From: CAZKWG01 sp964615375
GTDB lineage: Bacteria > Myxococcota_A > UBA796 > CAZKWG01
Assembly: GCA_964615375.1 (NCBI GenBank)
Contig: CAZTOW010000012.1
Coordinates: 62,001-126,000, forward strand
Direction: 5' to 3'
Length of the DNA: 64,000 nt
The notes under the pieces were generated by a model. The model ran no database searches and was not told the origin of the DNA. It was given only the letters and a program-made list of their open reading frames with translations. Below are positions 20,119-28,560 of the stretch, one piece after another (position 1 is the stretch's first letter; each line of letters begins with the position of its first letter). A program made the position numbers and the translations under genes.

Positions 20119-21681
20119 TCAGCGTCGAGGACGGCGCGCCCGGCTGAGCGCGAGGCCCAGACCCATCAGGGCGAGCGCGGCTCCGGCGGGAGAGCGGTCG
20201 GAGGAGCCGCCCGTGGCGCAGCCCTCGCTGGCCGGCGCGGAGACGGTGGTGCGCTCGACCACGAAGTCGCAGGCCCCGCCCTCCGTGCCGTCGTCGCCCT
20301 CGTCCACGACGTCGTCGCAGTCGTTGTCCACGCCGTCGCAGTCCTCGGTGCCGCCGGGGAAGACCCAGGGGTCGGCGTCGTCGCAGTCCGCGCTGGATCC
20401 ATCGGCCAGCACCTCAGCGTAGCCGTCCTCGTCGTCGTCGAAGGAGTAGGTGCCCTCATCGACGTTGGTGTCGCAGTCGTTGTCGATGACGTCGTAGAGC
20501 TCCTCGGCGCCCGGGAAGGTCGTCGCGTCGTCGTCGTCGCAGTCCCCGTCGCGCTCGGCGAAGCCGTCCTTGTCGTCGTCGTACCAGTCCGTGCCGTCGT
20601 CCACCGCGTCGTCGCAGTCGTCGTCCACCTGATTGGCGACCTCGGTAGCGCCTGGGTATACGCCAGCGTCGTTGTCCCAGCAATCCCCATCGTTCTCGGT
20701 GAACCCGTCCCCGTCGTTGTCAGCGCCGAGCCCGGCGCCCTCGTCCGTGTTGCCGTCGCAGTCGTTGTCGATCTCGTCGGCGTCGTCGTCCTTGCCGTCC
20801 ACCGCCTCGGGGTTGATGGCCGGATCGTTGTCGTCGCAGTCGCCGCCGCAGGAGAACCAGCCGTCGCCGTCGGCGTCCCAGGTGTCGCTGGCCGACTGCG
20901 AGCAGTCGTTCCCGATGAGCTCGATGGTCGTGCTGAGGTCCGGGTCATTGGTGATCAGGCTCACGTCCGCGGTCTCAGAGGCTGAGGAGGCGGGGATCCA
21001 GGCCACGTTCAGCTGCTCGCGGCTGCCCGGGAGCACGTAGATGGGGAACACGGAGTCCGAGTAGAACGAGGCGGAGCCCGTGACCTGATAGGTGGACGCG
21101 GTGAGCGTCACGGTCCCGCAGTTCTCGATGGTCGTCGTGCTGTCCCAGTAGCCGCCCGCCGGCCGCTTCCCGAAGTCGTGGAAGGTCGGGTAGATGTTGG
21201 TGCAGGGGTAGCGGGCCACGCCGCGCAGGACGACCTTCCAGATCTTGTGTCCGGTGTCCGGGTTGGTCTCCACCAGGTCCGAGTCGTTGGACTCGATGAT
21301 CAGGGTCGCGTGGTAGTAGTCCTCGTCGTCCGGGCGGAAGCTGATCTCGACCGGGGCGTAGGTGGGATCGCTCTCCGACCCACCCTCGATCTCAAGGACC
21401 TCGATGTCCTCGCCCGCCTCGTTGGTGGTCGTCGCGTTCTGCCAGGAGTCCAGGACGACCCAGTGCGTGTCGGTCGGATCCTCGAGGTACACGTCGAAGA
21501 CCGTCACGGGCGCCTTCCCCGTGCTGGCGAGGTACACCGTCATGGTCTCGCGGTCGCTCACCGCGATGGTCCCGGCGTCGAAGGTGTTCTGCTCGGTCGT
21601 GAGAATGCGCTTCTGGGCCACGACGCCCGTGTCCTGCTTGCAGGCGATGGTCAACAGCGCGATCAGGAACGCTCGCGACAT
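20119..21681 (-). CDS. MopE-like lipoprotein with DCDD metal-binding repeats and myxobacterial C-terminal sorting tail (copy B)
   Basis: 520 residues from ATG 21681, where a lipoprotein signal starts (MSRAFLIALLTIACKQ). It matches copy A throughout: QRRILTT/QKRILTT near the N-terminus, the same Ig-like block (YAPVEISFRPDDEDYYHATL), the same order of DCDD repeats, then Cys, a hydrophobic helix and RARRPRR at the C-terminus. The 77-base gap and same strand show a tandem duplication. Roles as Ca-binding surface proteins are inferred from the repeat family; the ligand is unknown. Confidence 0.85.
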   Translation of the reverse strand: MSRAFLIALLTIACKQDTGVVAQKRILTTEQNTFDAGTIAVSDRETMTVYLASTGKAPVTVFDVYLEDPTDTHWVVLDSWQNATTTNEAGEDIEVLEIEGGSESDPTYAPVEISFRPDDEDYYHATLIIESNDSDLVETNPDTGHKIWKVVLRGVARYPCTNIYPTFHDFGKRPAGGYWDSTTTIENCGTVTLTASTYQVTGSASFYSDSVFPIYVLPGSREQLNVAWIPASSASETADVSLITNDPDLSTTIELIGNDCSQSASDTWDADGDGWFSCGGDCDDNDPAINPEAVDGKDDDADEIDNDCDGNTDEGAGLGADNDGDGFTENDGDCWDNDAGVYPGATEVANQVDDDCDDAVDDGTDWYDDDKDGFAERDGDCDDDDATTFPGAEELYDVIDNDCDTNVDEGTYSFDDDEDGYAEVLADGSSADCDDADPWVFPGGTEDCDGVDNDCDDVVDEGDDGTEGGACDFVVERTTVSAPASEGCATGGSSDRSPAGAALALMGLGLALSRARRPRR

Positions 21682-21755
21682 GGCAGATGTACTCCTCACT
21701 CGCAGGCTACCACAGGAGGGGACGATCGTCTCGCTGACCCGTGGTGACGCACTGC

Positions 21756-23303
21756 TCATCCATCCCCTGTGTTCGATGTCTCCTGATCGAGCACTCCACG
21801 GGTCTTCCGGTAGAGGAACTGAGCCTGCTGCAGATTGTCACCGATGCAGACCATCCCCAGCTTCCCGAACTCGGAGAGCGCGCCGACGAGGTGGAACGCC
21901 ACGCCGCGCTCCACCGTCGCGTCGAAGTGGAGGTCGTGGTAGACGGCGATGTCGATGAGATCCTCAGGAAGCAGGCCCTTGTAGGCCGGCGAGTGCAGGG
22001 TGTCCGAGGCGAAATAGTACTTGGGCTTGCCGCCCTGCGCGAAGAAGAGGCCGCTCTCCGGGTCGTAGCCGCCGTCCGTGAGGAAGCGCAGCGTGAGGAA
22101 GGGGTGGGTCGTGCCGCCCTTGCGGAGGTTGATCTCGATGGCGTAGTGGCGCCAGCGCGGCGGGCCGTCCGCCTGCGCCTCGGGCACGCTGACGAAGTCG
22201 ATCCCGAAGCGCCCCACCACGCCCTTGCGGGCCATGACCTCGGCCACGCGCAGCCCCGTCTCCTGGACGTCGAGGCGGTAGGCCGGGTCCGCGGGGAAGG
22301 TGCAGCCCTCGAAGACCTGGCCCGAGGGCCCGCCGAGCACCTGGTCGTGCGTGGAGATGGCCTGCGGGGCGCCGACGGCGTTGACCCGGCACTGGGCCGA
22401 GGGCGAGCGCTTGGACTGCCCCTCCACGAAGAGCTCCACCACCCCGCGCATCTCCTGGAACTTGGCGTGGAAGCGCTCCCAGCGCTCCCCCTGGGCCTCG
22501 AAGCGCAGCTCCGGCAGGCGCGCGTGAATCTGCTTCAGCCGCTCGATCCGCGAGCTCCCGTCCACCCCGTCGTAGTAGAAGAGCGCGTTGCCCTCGCCGG
22601 AGAAGCCGTCGTTGAGCTTGACGACGGCGCGCCGGATCCCGGGGTGCCGCTCCTGGAGGGTGGCGAGCGCGTCGGCGATGTCGTCGGCGTCGCGCAGGTG
22701 CTCGTAGCCGTCCGGTAGCAGCACCCCCGCCTCGCGGAAGATGTCGCGGCTCCCGCTCTTCGTGCCGAGGTCATAGAACTTCGGGTCGTTACCGTACAGC
22801 GGGATGCCGAGCTGCACGGCCAGCGTGCGCTCCAGCGGGCTCGAGTTGAAGCACACCATGTGGGCGTGGGAGAGCTCGCCCAGCGCCGCGCGGACGCGCT
22901 CGAGCAGGCGCGGTCGCCGCAGCACCTTCGCCGTCAGCGGGACGGAGGACTGGTCGCAGCAGTCCAGCAGCGTCAGCCGGCTGCGCGCGTGGCCCCCCGG
23001 CACGCCCGAGAGCAGGTGCAGGAAGTAGTCCACCACCGTGGGCGAGATGGCCTGGCTGGTCAGGAAGACCACCCGCGTCCGCGGGCTGCGCAGGAGCATC
23101 AGCAGGTACAGCATCCGCTCTTCGTAGTGGTGGACCCCCGTGATCTTGGCGAGCTCCGCCGGATCCAGCGAGAGGCTCGGCACGACCAGCACCGTCTGGG
23201 GCGCGCGGGCGTCGTGCTTGAGCCGCGCGTAGCGCTCCGGCAGGCGGCTCTGGAGGGCGTCGAAGGCCAGCAGCTCTTCGGGCGAACCGGGGACAGGGTA
23301 CAC
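21756..23303 (-). CDS. ATP-grasp peptide ligase-like protein (PGM1-related)
   Basis: 515 residues, GTG start with GGGAG upstream. An N-terminal pre-ATP-grasp domain (about 1-180) contains VVPSLSLD and GIPLYGNDP. The ATP-grasp part has the glycine-rich loop NDGFSGEGNALF (231-242) and the metal-binding end HYAIEINLRKGGTTHP. This organisation matches relatives of PGM1, the pheganomycin ligase that joins peptides to nonstandard amino-acid starters. The gene stands alone, with no recognised peptide precursor or nonribosomal enzyme beside it. ATP-dependent carboxylate-amine ligation is expected; substrates are unknown. Confidence 0.75.
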   Translation of the reverse strand: MYPVPGSPEELLAFDALQSRLPERYARLKHDARAPQTVLVVPSLSLDPAELAKITGVHHYEERMLYLLMLLRSPRTRVVFLTSQAISPTVVDYFLHLLSGVPGGHARSRLTLLDCCDQSSVPLTAKVLRRPRLLERVRAALGELSHAHMVCFNSSPLERTLAVQLGIPLYGNDPKFYDLGTKSGSRDIFREAGVLLPDGYEHLRDADDIADALATLQERHPGIRRAVVKLNDGFSGEGNALFYYDGVDGSSRIERLKQIHARLPELRFEAQGERWERFHAKFQEMRGVVELFVEGQSKRSPSAQCRVNAVGAPQAISTHDQVLGGPSGQVFEGCTFPADPAYRLDVQETGLRVAEVMARKGVVGRFGIDFVSVPEAQADGPPRWRHYAIEINLRKGGTTHPFLTLRFLTDGGYDPESGLFFAQGGKPKYYFASDTLHSPAYKGLLPEDLIDIAVYHDLHFDATVERGVAFHLVGALSEFGKLGMVCIGDNLQQAQFLYRKTRGVLDQETSNTGDG

Positions 23304-23367
23304 GAGGCGCTCCCACGCGAGGCTGCCTCATTCCTATCGAAGGTCGGCCCGCCCGGTCAACGCCCGC

Positions 23368-24819
23368 TCAGCGCGCGCCCGATCCCGTGACCACCACCGG
23401 CACCGTCATCGCGATGAGCTTGAGGTCCAGGAACAGCGACCAGTTGTCGATGTACTCCAGGTCCAGCTTCATCCAGGTGTCGAAGTCCACGATGTTGTTC
23501 CGGCCCGTCACCTGCCAGATGCAGGTGAGCCCCGGGCGCATGGACAGGCGGCGCATCTGCCAGCGCTCGTAGCGCGCGACCTCGGACGGGATGGGCGGGC
23601 GCGGGCCCACCATGCTCATCTCGCCGGTCAGCACGTTGTAGAACTGCGGGAACTCGTCGATGCTGTACTTGCGGATGAAGGCGCCGATCCGCGTGATGCG
23701 CGGGTCGCGCTTCATCTTGAACACCGGGCCCTGCATCTCGTTGGCCGCCTGCAGCTCGGCGAGCCGCTTCTCCGCGTCGATGACCATCGAGCGGAACTTG
23801 TACATCTTGAAGCGCCGCCCGTAGAGCCCGCAGCGCTCCTGCGCGAAGAAGACCGGCCCTCCGTCCTCCAGCTTGATGATCAGCGCCACCAGCCCGAAGA
23901 CCGGGGCGAGCGCCAGCAGGGCCATCGCCGAGAGCGCGATGTCCATCCAGCGCTTGACCATCAGCGCGGCCGAGGGCGTGGGCGTGGAGCTGAAGGTCAG
24001 CACGCTCCAGCCCTCGAAGTCGTTCAGCTCCGCCGCCGAGATCGACAGCCCGAGGAAGTTCGCGTCCATCGAGAAGCGGACCCCGATCTCCTCCGCCGCG
24101 TCCGCCACCCGCCGCAGCGTCGCCACGTCCCAGGTGCGGCCGGTCATGAAGACCTGATCGATCGCGTGATCCACCAGGATCTGCGGCAGGTTCTTCATGG
24201 TGCCGAGCATCTTGACGCCCAGCACGCTGGTCACCGCCTCACCCTCGGGCACCACCACGCCCACCACCCGGATGCCCCACTCGGCGTGCTTGAACAGGCT
24301 CTCCAGGAAGGGAGAGGCCTCCTCCGGGCTGCCGATCACCAGCAGGCGGTGGTCGGCCCGGTCCTGGAGCCACCAGCGGCGCAGGCGCCAGGTCAGGCGC
24401 CGGCCCAGGTAGAGCGTCCCCACGCAGGCCGCGGCGAAGGCCACGATCACCGAGCGCGACACGCGGGCCCACTCGTCGATCTGCAGCGCGAACAGCAGGA
24501 AGATGAGCAGCGGCGTGGCGATGATGGTCGCGCGGGCGATGCGCATCGCCAGCAGGTCGCGGCGGCGGCGCGGCGCCTCGTCGTAGCTGCGGGCCAGCGC
24601 GAGGCCGAGCAGCCAGACCACCACGACCAGCGCGGTGAGCTGAAGGTGCATGGGCGCGGAGAGGCGGCTGGCGACCTTGGCGTCGGGCAGCAGGTCGAAG
24701 GGCCAGAAGGCCCCGAACCAGGCGCGCAGGTAGACCACACCCACATAGGTCAGCGCGACCACCGCGGCGTCCACCACGGCGGTCCAGAACTTGAACGCGG
24801 TCGCATGCTCGGTTCGCAT
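23368..24819 (-). CDS. Polyisoprenyl-phosphate sugar-1-phosphate transferase initiating exopolysaccharide synthesis
   Basis: 483 residues from ATG 24819. Four to five N-terminal membrane helices (about 10-130) are followed by a CoA-binding-like Rossmann domain (LLVIGSPEEASPFLESLF) and a C-terminal bacterial sugar transferase domain: membrane re-entrant helix, DGGPVFFAQERCGLYGR, KFRSM, SIDEFPQF, MVGPRPP, RPGLTCIWQVTGRN. This is the PHPT (WbaP/CpsE-like) family that places a sugar-1-phosphate on undecaprenyl phosphate. It is divergent from kdsA. Which sugar is used cannot be told. Confidence 0.92.
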   Translation of the reverse strand: MRTEHATAFKFWTAVVDAAVVALTYVGVVYLRAWFGAFWPFDLLPDAKVASRLSAPMHLQLTALVVVVWLLGLALARSYDEAPRRRRDLLAMRIARATIIATPLLIFLLFALQIDEWARVSRSVIVAFAAACVGTLYLGRRLTWRLRRWWLQDRADHRLLVIGSPEEASPFLESLFKHAEWGIRVVGVVVPEGEAVTSVLGVKMLGTMKNLPQILVDHAIDQVFMTGRTWDVATLRRVADAAEEIGVRFSMDANFLGLSISAAELNDFEGWSVLTFSSTPTPSAALMVKRWMDIALSAMALLALAPVFGLVALIIKLEDGGPVFFAQERCGLYGRRFKMYKFRSMVIDAEKRLAELQAANEMQGPVFKMKRDPRITRIGAFIRKYSIDEFPQFYNVLTGEMSMVGPRPPIPSEVARYERWQMRRLSMRPGLTCIWQVTGRNNIVDFDTWMKLDLEYIDNWSLFLDLKLIAMTVPVVVTGSGAR

Positions 24820-24824
24820 CGGGG

Positions 24825-24854
24825 CTGACGTCCCAGGGCTGAGACCAGTATAGT
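24825..24854 (+). promoter_or_regulatory. Candidate housekeeping promoter for kdsA
   Basis: CTGACG (24825-24830) and TATAGT (24849-24854) are separated by 18 bases, fitting sigma70-type -35/-10 elements; the -10 matches five of six consensus bases. Transcription would start about 40 bases before the kdsA GTG. A GGGGCT/AGCCCC inverted repeat flanks the element. Prediction by inspection only. Confidence 0.45.
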
Positions 24855-24899
24855 GAGTCCAGCCCCGCCCGGGTCGCAAAATGGAGGTAAAAGGAGCTC

Positions 24900-25775
24900 G
24901 TGTCCGCCAGCATTCAGGGTTTTCGTGTAGGAGACGCCACGGTGGAGGCCGTGGACATCGGCCCCGACCGTCCGCTGGTCCTCATCGCCGGCCCCTGCGC
25001 GATGGAGAGCGAGGCCGTCGTCACGCGGATCTTCGCCGCGCTCCGCGCCATCTGCGCCTCCCTCGACATGCCCCTCATCTTCAAGACCAGCTTCGACAAG
25101 GCCAACCGCACCTCGCTCGGCGCCTTCCGGGGCCCCGGGCTGGAGAGCGGGCTCGAGCTGCTCTCCCGCCTGCGCCGCCGCTTCGGCGCGCCCGTCACCA
25201 CCGACGTCCACCTGCCCGAGCAGGCCGCGCCCGCCGCCGAGGTCGTGGACCTGCTCCAGATCCCCGCCTTCCTCTGCCGCCAGACCGACCTCGTCGTGGC
25301 CGCCGCGCGCACCCACCGGCCCCTCAACATCAAGAAGGGGCAGTTCCTGGCCCCCTGGGACATGGCCCACGTCCTGGCCAAGGCCCGCCAGGGCGCCGAG
25401 GGGGGCTCAGGGGGCGTGATGCTCACCGAGCGGGGCGCGAGCCTCGGCTACAACAACCTCGTCGTAGACATGCGCAGCCTGCCCATCCTCCGCGAGCTGG
25501 GCGCCCCCGTGTGCTTCGACGCCACCCACTCCGTGCAGCTCCCCGGCGGGCAGGGCGACCGCAGCGGCGGACAGCGGCGCTTCGTCCCGCACCTCGTCCG
25601 CGCCGCCGTGGCCGTGGGCATCGACGCCCTCTTCCTGGAGGTCCACGACGACCCCGCGCAGGCGCTCTCCGACGGCCCGAACATGGTCCCGCTCGCCGCG
25701 CTGCCCGACCTGCTCCGCCAGGTGCAACAGATCGATCGCGCCCGGCGCGCCGGACCCGAGCTCCAGCTGGACTAG
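24900..25775 (+). CDS. kdsA: 3-deoxy-D-manno-octulosonate 8-phosphate synthase
   Basis: 291 residues, GTG start with AAAAGGAG at 24889-24896. It condenses phosphoenolpyruvate with arabinose 5-phosphate to give Kdo-8-phosphate for lipid A/LPS core. Family motifs include LIAGPCAMES, FKTSFDKANRTS, LQIPAFLCRQTDL, NIKKGQFLAPWDM and DATHSVQLPGG. The Cys in AGPC is the position that is Cys in metal-dependent and Asn in many metal-independent enzymes, together with the DGPNM near the end, so a metal-dependent form is possible. Its presence implies an LPS-bearing Gram-negative host. Confidence 0.96.
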   Translation: MSASIQGFRVGDATVEAVDIGPDRPLVLIAGPCAMESEAVVTRIFAALRAICASLDMPLIFKTSFDKANRTSLGAFRGPGLESGLELLSRLRRRFGAPVTTDVHLPEQAAPAAEVVDLLQIPAFLCRQTDLVVAAARTHRPLNIKKGQFLAPWDMAHVLAKARQGAEGGSGGVMLTERGASLGYNNLVVDMRSLPILRELGAPVCFDATHSVQLPGGQGDRSGGQRRFVPHLVRAAVAVGIDALFLEVHDDPAQALSDGPNMVPLAALPDLLRQVQQIDRARRAGPELQLD

Positions 25776-25780
25776 ATGAT

Positions 25781-26578
25781 CTAGCTCGCCAGCTTCCGGC
25801 CCGCCTCGTCGTTGAGCGGCGGGAACTGCCCGGGGTTGTCCGTCCAGTGGATGCAGGTCACCGGGCAGGCGTCGATGGCGTCCTGGATGGCGTCCATCGG
25901 CCCCTCCTGCTTGCGGGCCACGGCCTTGCTGTCGTCGGGGAGCACGAAGACCGCGTCGGTCTGCTCGACGCAGGTGCCGCAGGAGATGCACTCGAGCTGG
26001 TCGATGATCAGCGTCTTGCCCGAGGCCCTGGCCCGCGCGCTCGGGTTGTCCAGGGGGCCCCAGTAGAGGCTCCCGTCCGGCGCGGTGCGGATGACGCTGT
26101 CGAGCTCCGGGGCGGGCGGCGGGCCGCTCTGCGCGGCCTGGGCCACCGCCGCGGCGATGCTCTGGAGCGTGACCGGGGTGCCGACCTCGGCGGGCGCCTC
26201 GACGGCGGCGGGCGCCTCGACGACGGGCGCCTCGACGGCGGCCGGCTCAGCCGGGGCCTGCGCCTGCTGGGCGGGGGCCTGGGGGGCGGGGGCCTGGACC
26301 GGCGCCGCCACCTCCATCGGGGTGACGACGCTGGGGGCGGGGGCCGCCGCGGGGGCGACCACCAGGCCGCCGCGCTTGAGCGCCTCGATCTCCGCCCGCA
26401 GGCCCCGCAGCTCGGCGAGCTCGGCGCGGGTCCGGTCGAGCTCCTGGTGCAGGTCCCGCACGACGTGGCGGAGATCGTTGAGCTGCATCCGCAGCTTGCC
26501 CACGGAGACCGTGAGCTCGTCGTAGTCGGCGGCGACGCTGGCGCGCTGGAACGTGGACTCGACGATGTTCTTGAACAT
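25781..26578 (-). CDS. Coiled-coil protein with Ala/Pro linker and C-terminal single-cluster ferredoxin domain
   Basis: 265 residues. Residues 1-70 are charged helix with heptads (LRMQLNDLRHVVRDLHQEL), followed by about 75 residues of Ala/Pro/Val/Glu-rich linker. Residues 175-255 form a ferredoxin-like domain with CISCGTC and a distal CP (DACPVTC), i.e. ligands for one 4Fe-4S cluster. No signal peptide is present, so it is cytoplasmic. Fusion of a ferredoxin to a coiled coil through a flexible tether suggests an electron carrier attached to an oligomer or partner. It converges with kdsA (5-base gap). Function unknown. Confidence 0.8.
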   Translation of the reverse strand: MFKNIVESTFQRASVAADYDELTVSVGKLRMQLNDLRHVVRDLHQELDRTRAELAELRGLRAEIEALKRGGLVVAPAAAPAPSVVTPMEVAAPVQAPAPQAPAQQAQAPAEPAAVEAPVVEAPAAVEAPAEVGTPVTLQSIAAAVAQAAQSGPPPAPELDSVIRTAPDGSLYWGPLDNPSARARASGKTLIIDQLECISCGTCVEQTDAVFVLPDDSKAVARKQEGPMDAIQDAIDACPVTCIHWTDNPGQFPPLNDEAGRKLAS

Positions 26579-26729
26579 GCGCTCTGTGCCTCGCTGAGTG
26601 CCCGGGGGTCAGACCCCGCCGAGGTGGGCCCCGAGGGTCTGGGGACGGCGCTCGGTGACCTGGGGGTGAATCCCTACCATACCCGAGGGCGATGGCGTCG
26701 TGAAGAGGGAGCCCCGTCTCATCCCTCGC

Positions 26730-27116
26730 TCAGCCCGGCGAGCGGCACATCGGCCGCGTACACCAGTCCTGGAGCTCCAGCAGCTCGTAGCCGCGCTCCC
26801 GGGCGACGCGCTCGGAGACCACGTAGGCGAAAGCGGGCGTCCGCGAGCCCTCGTGCTCCACGCTCACGCTTCGCCGTTCATAGAGCCCCCGGTCCACCCC
26901 CTCGAAGCGATCCAGGCTCGCCAGCAGGCGAGGGTCCGCGCCGGTGACGATCTCGCCCTCCACCAGCGGAGCGATCGGGTCGATCACCAGCGCCGGATAT
27001 CCCTCGGGAGCGCGCCACAGCCGCCCCCGCACCCGCCCCGATCGCCGCGGCAGGTTCCCCAGGATGTGCGCGTTCTCCTCTCCAGTTCGGAGCGAGCCGT
27101 AGACGAAGATCCACAT
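26730..27116 (-). CDS. Gamma-glutamylcyclotransferase-like (AIG2/GGCT fold) protein
   Basis: 128 residues. The N-terminal signature FVYGSLRTGEENAHIL forms the GGCT substrate loop, and FEGVDRGLYERRSVSV contains the expected acidic catalytic residue and the downstream Tyr. Small bacterial members act on gamma-glutamyl amines or similar compounds, releasing 5-oxoproline. The ATG directly follows the TGA of the upstream winged-helix gene (TGAATG), so translation is likely coupled. Exact substrate unknown. Confidence 0.85.
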   Translation of the reverse strand: MWIFVYGSLRTGEENAHILGNLPRRSGRVRGRLWRAPEGYPALVIDPIAPLVEGEIVTGADPRLLASLDRFEGVDRGLYERRSVSVEHEGSRTPAFAYVVSERVARERGYELLELQDWCTRPMCRSPG

Positions 27117-28469
27117 TCACCGCTCCAGCCTTCGGGCGTCCAGCCACTGGCTCAGCCGCTCGACCAGCGGCGTGAGCGACTCCAAGGTCAGGTTGGCTTC
27201 AACGTCATCCTCCAGTCGTAAAAAAAAGTGTTCCTCCAGGACCAGGCGCGTCTCCACCCGGCTGGCCAGCCCCATCCCCATCGCCGCCTGGGCCCAGCTC
27301 TCGTCGGTGAGCCCGCCGCGCTCGGGGCGGAAGAGCACCCAGCCCTGGGCGCGGGCGAAGGCGGCCATCGCTTCGCTGAGCGTGCCCACCAGGCCCCTCC
27401 GCCAGCGCAGCGCCGAGCCGTCCGCGCGCAGCGAGAGCCGGCCCTCCGAGCGTCGCTCCAGCACGAGCGCGGCGCCGAGCAGGGACATCGCGGGCGTGCA
27501 CTGAAGCGCCCTGAGCCTCAAGGTCAGGCCGTCGGGCACGGAGCGGGGAGGGCGCTCGCCCGGGTGCAGCAGCCCCCCGTGGACGCGGCCTCTCGGGTCG
27601 GTGGCCAGCGCGGCGGCCCCCTCTCTGGCCTCCCGGGAGGCGCGAAGCCCGGCGTTCACGGCGCTGATCCCACCGGAGAGCGCCGCGAGCGAGGACGGGA
27701 AGCACAGGCCCAGCCGGCGGTCCAGCACCTCCAGGAAGGGGGCCTCGGTGGCGTCCAGGGGCGCGGGATCCAGGCCCGAAAGCCGAGGGCGGGCGATCAG
27801 GCGTTCGCCCAGACGCTCGGCCAGATCCTCGCGGATCAGCTCCTCGGCCAGCGCCCCCGGCGGGCCCGCGCACAGGACCGCGGCGCGCGCCAGCGGGATC
27901 TCCCCCTCGTCGCGCAGCACGTCCAGCACCTCCTCCCGCGCGTCCCGCGGCGCCATCGGCGGGGCCTCGCGGGGCGGGCTGGCGAAGGGGAGGGCGAGCT
28001 GATCGGAGCGGGTGCGCCGCTCGGTCGGGAACTCCAGGGCCGGGGCCAGCAGGCTCGCGGCGGCCTCGGCGAGCCGGGCCACCTTGTGGTCGGGCAGGCT
28101 CGGCTGACGCGCGCGCACCCACTCCGCCACCCGCGCGCTGGCCAGCACCGGGCCCGAGCCGCGCAGGATCTCCGCCGCCTCGGGCGTGTGCCAGATGGCC
28201 TGGGCCAGCAGGCGTCGCCGCCGCCGTGGATCCGCCGCGCTCAGCGTCAGCCCCCGCGGCGTGAGCCGCATCTCCGGGCCGGGCGCCACGAGCCCGAAGA
28301 ACACGGCCGCGTCCACGTAGGCCTGCGTCATGCCCGCCCCGAGCTCCAGGGCGGCGCCGAGCGCGTCCACGCCGCGGGCCCCGGCCGCGATGGCCGTCAC
28401 CGCTCGGATCAGGATCGCCGGATCGCTCGCGGCGGGGAGCGGCTCGAGCCGGAGCACCTTGCTGCTCAT
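27117..28469 (-). CDS. Winged-helix-containing protein of unknown function
   Basis: 450 residues. Residues 18-85 look like a winged helix (AVTAIAAGARGVDALGAAL, then YVDAAVFFGLV and a wing MRLTPRGLTLS), as found in AAA-associated and restriction-type proteins. A second short helical segment (EEVLDVLRDEGEIPLARAAVL, about 180-200) resembles another DNA-binding HTH. The C-terminal 230 residues have no recognised domain. The gene is divergent from the AAA-like gene at 28561, with a 91-base shared intergenic region, and is coupled to the GGCT-like gene. A T8 run and a rare TTA codon lie near the 3' end (27220-27227). Confidence 0.75.
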   Translation of the reverse strand: MSSKVLRLEPLPAASDPAILIRAVTAIAAGARGVDALGAALELGAGMTQAYVDAAVFFGLVAPGPEMRLTPRGLTLSAADPRRRRRLLAQAIWHTPEAAEILRGSGPVLASARVAEWVRARQPSLPDHKVARLAEAAASLLAPALEFPTERRTRSDQLALPFASPPREAPPMAPRDAREEVLDVLRDEGEIPLARAAVLCAGPPGALAEELIREDLAERLGERLIARPRLSGLDPAPLDATEAPFLEVLDRRLGLCFPSSLAALSGGISAVNAGLRASREAREGAAALATDPRGRVHGGLLHPGERPPRSVPDGLTLRLRALQCTPAMSLLGAALVLERRSEGRLSLRADGSALRWRRGLVGTLSEAMAAFARAQGWVLFRPERGGLTDESWAQAAMGMGLASRVETRLVLEEHFFLRLEDDVEANLTLESLTPLVERLSQWLDARRLER

Positions 28470-28479
28470 GACACCACCC

Positions 28480-28495
28480 TATCGTGTCGGCGACA
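28480..28495. promoter_or_regulatory. Operator-like repeat in the divergent intergenic region
   Basis: TATCGTGT occurs at 28480-28487 and again at 28538-28545, the second copy covering the -10 of the plus-strand promoter. The first copy runs into an 11-bp palindrome TGTCGGCGACA (28485-28495) lying 15 bases upstream of the minus-strand ATG. Paired sites at both start regions suggest one regulator controls both genes, possibly the winged-helix protein itself. Inferred from repeats only. Confidence 0.4.
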
Positions 28496-28514
28496 GGCCG
28501 GGGTGGGGACGCTC

Positions 28515-28543
28515 TTGACATGAAAAGAGCCTGCGCGTATCGT
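28515..28543 (+). promoter_or_regulatory. Strong sigma70-type promoter for the AAA-like gene
   Basis: TTGACA (28515-28520) is a perfect -35; after exactly 17 bases comes TATCGT (28538-28543), four of six -10 consensus bases. Transcription would begin near 28550, directly at the AGGAGG (28551-28556), so the mRNA leader is only about 10 bases. Confidence 0.7.
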
Positions 28544-28560
28544 GTTGCATAGGAGGCAGT

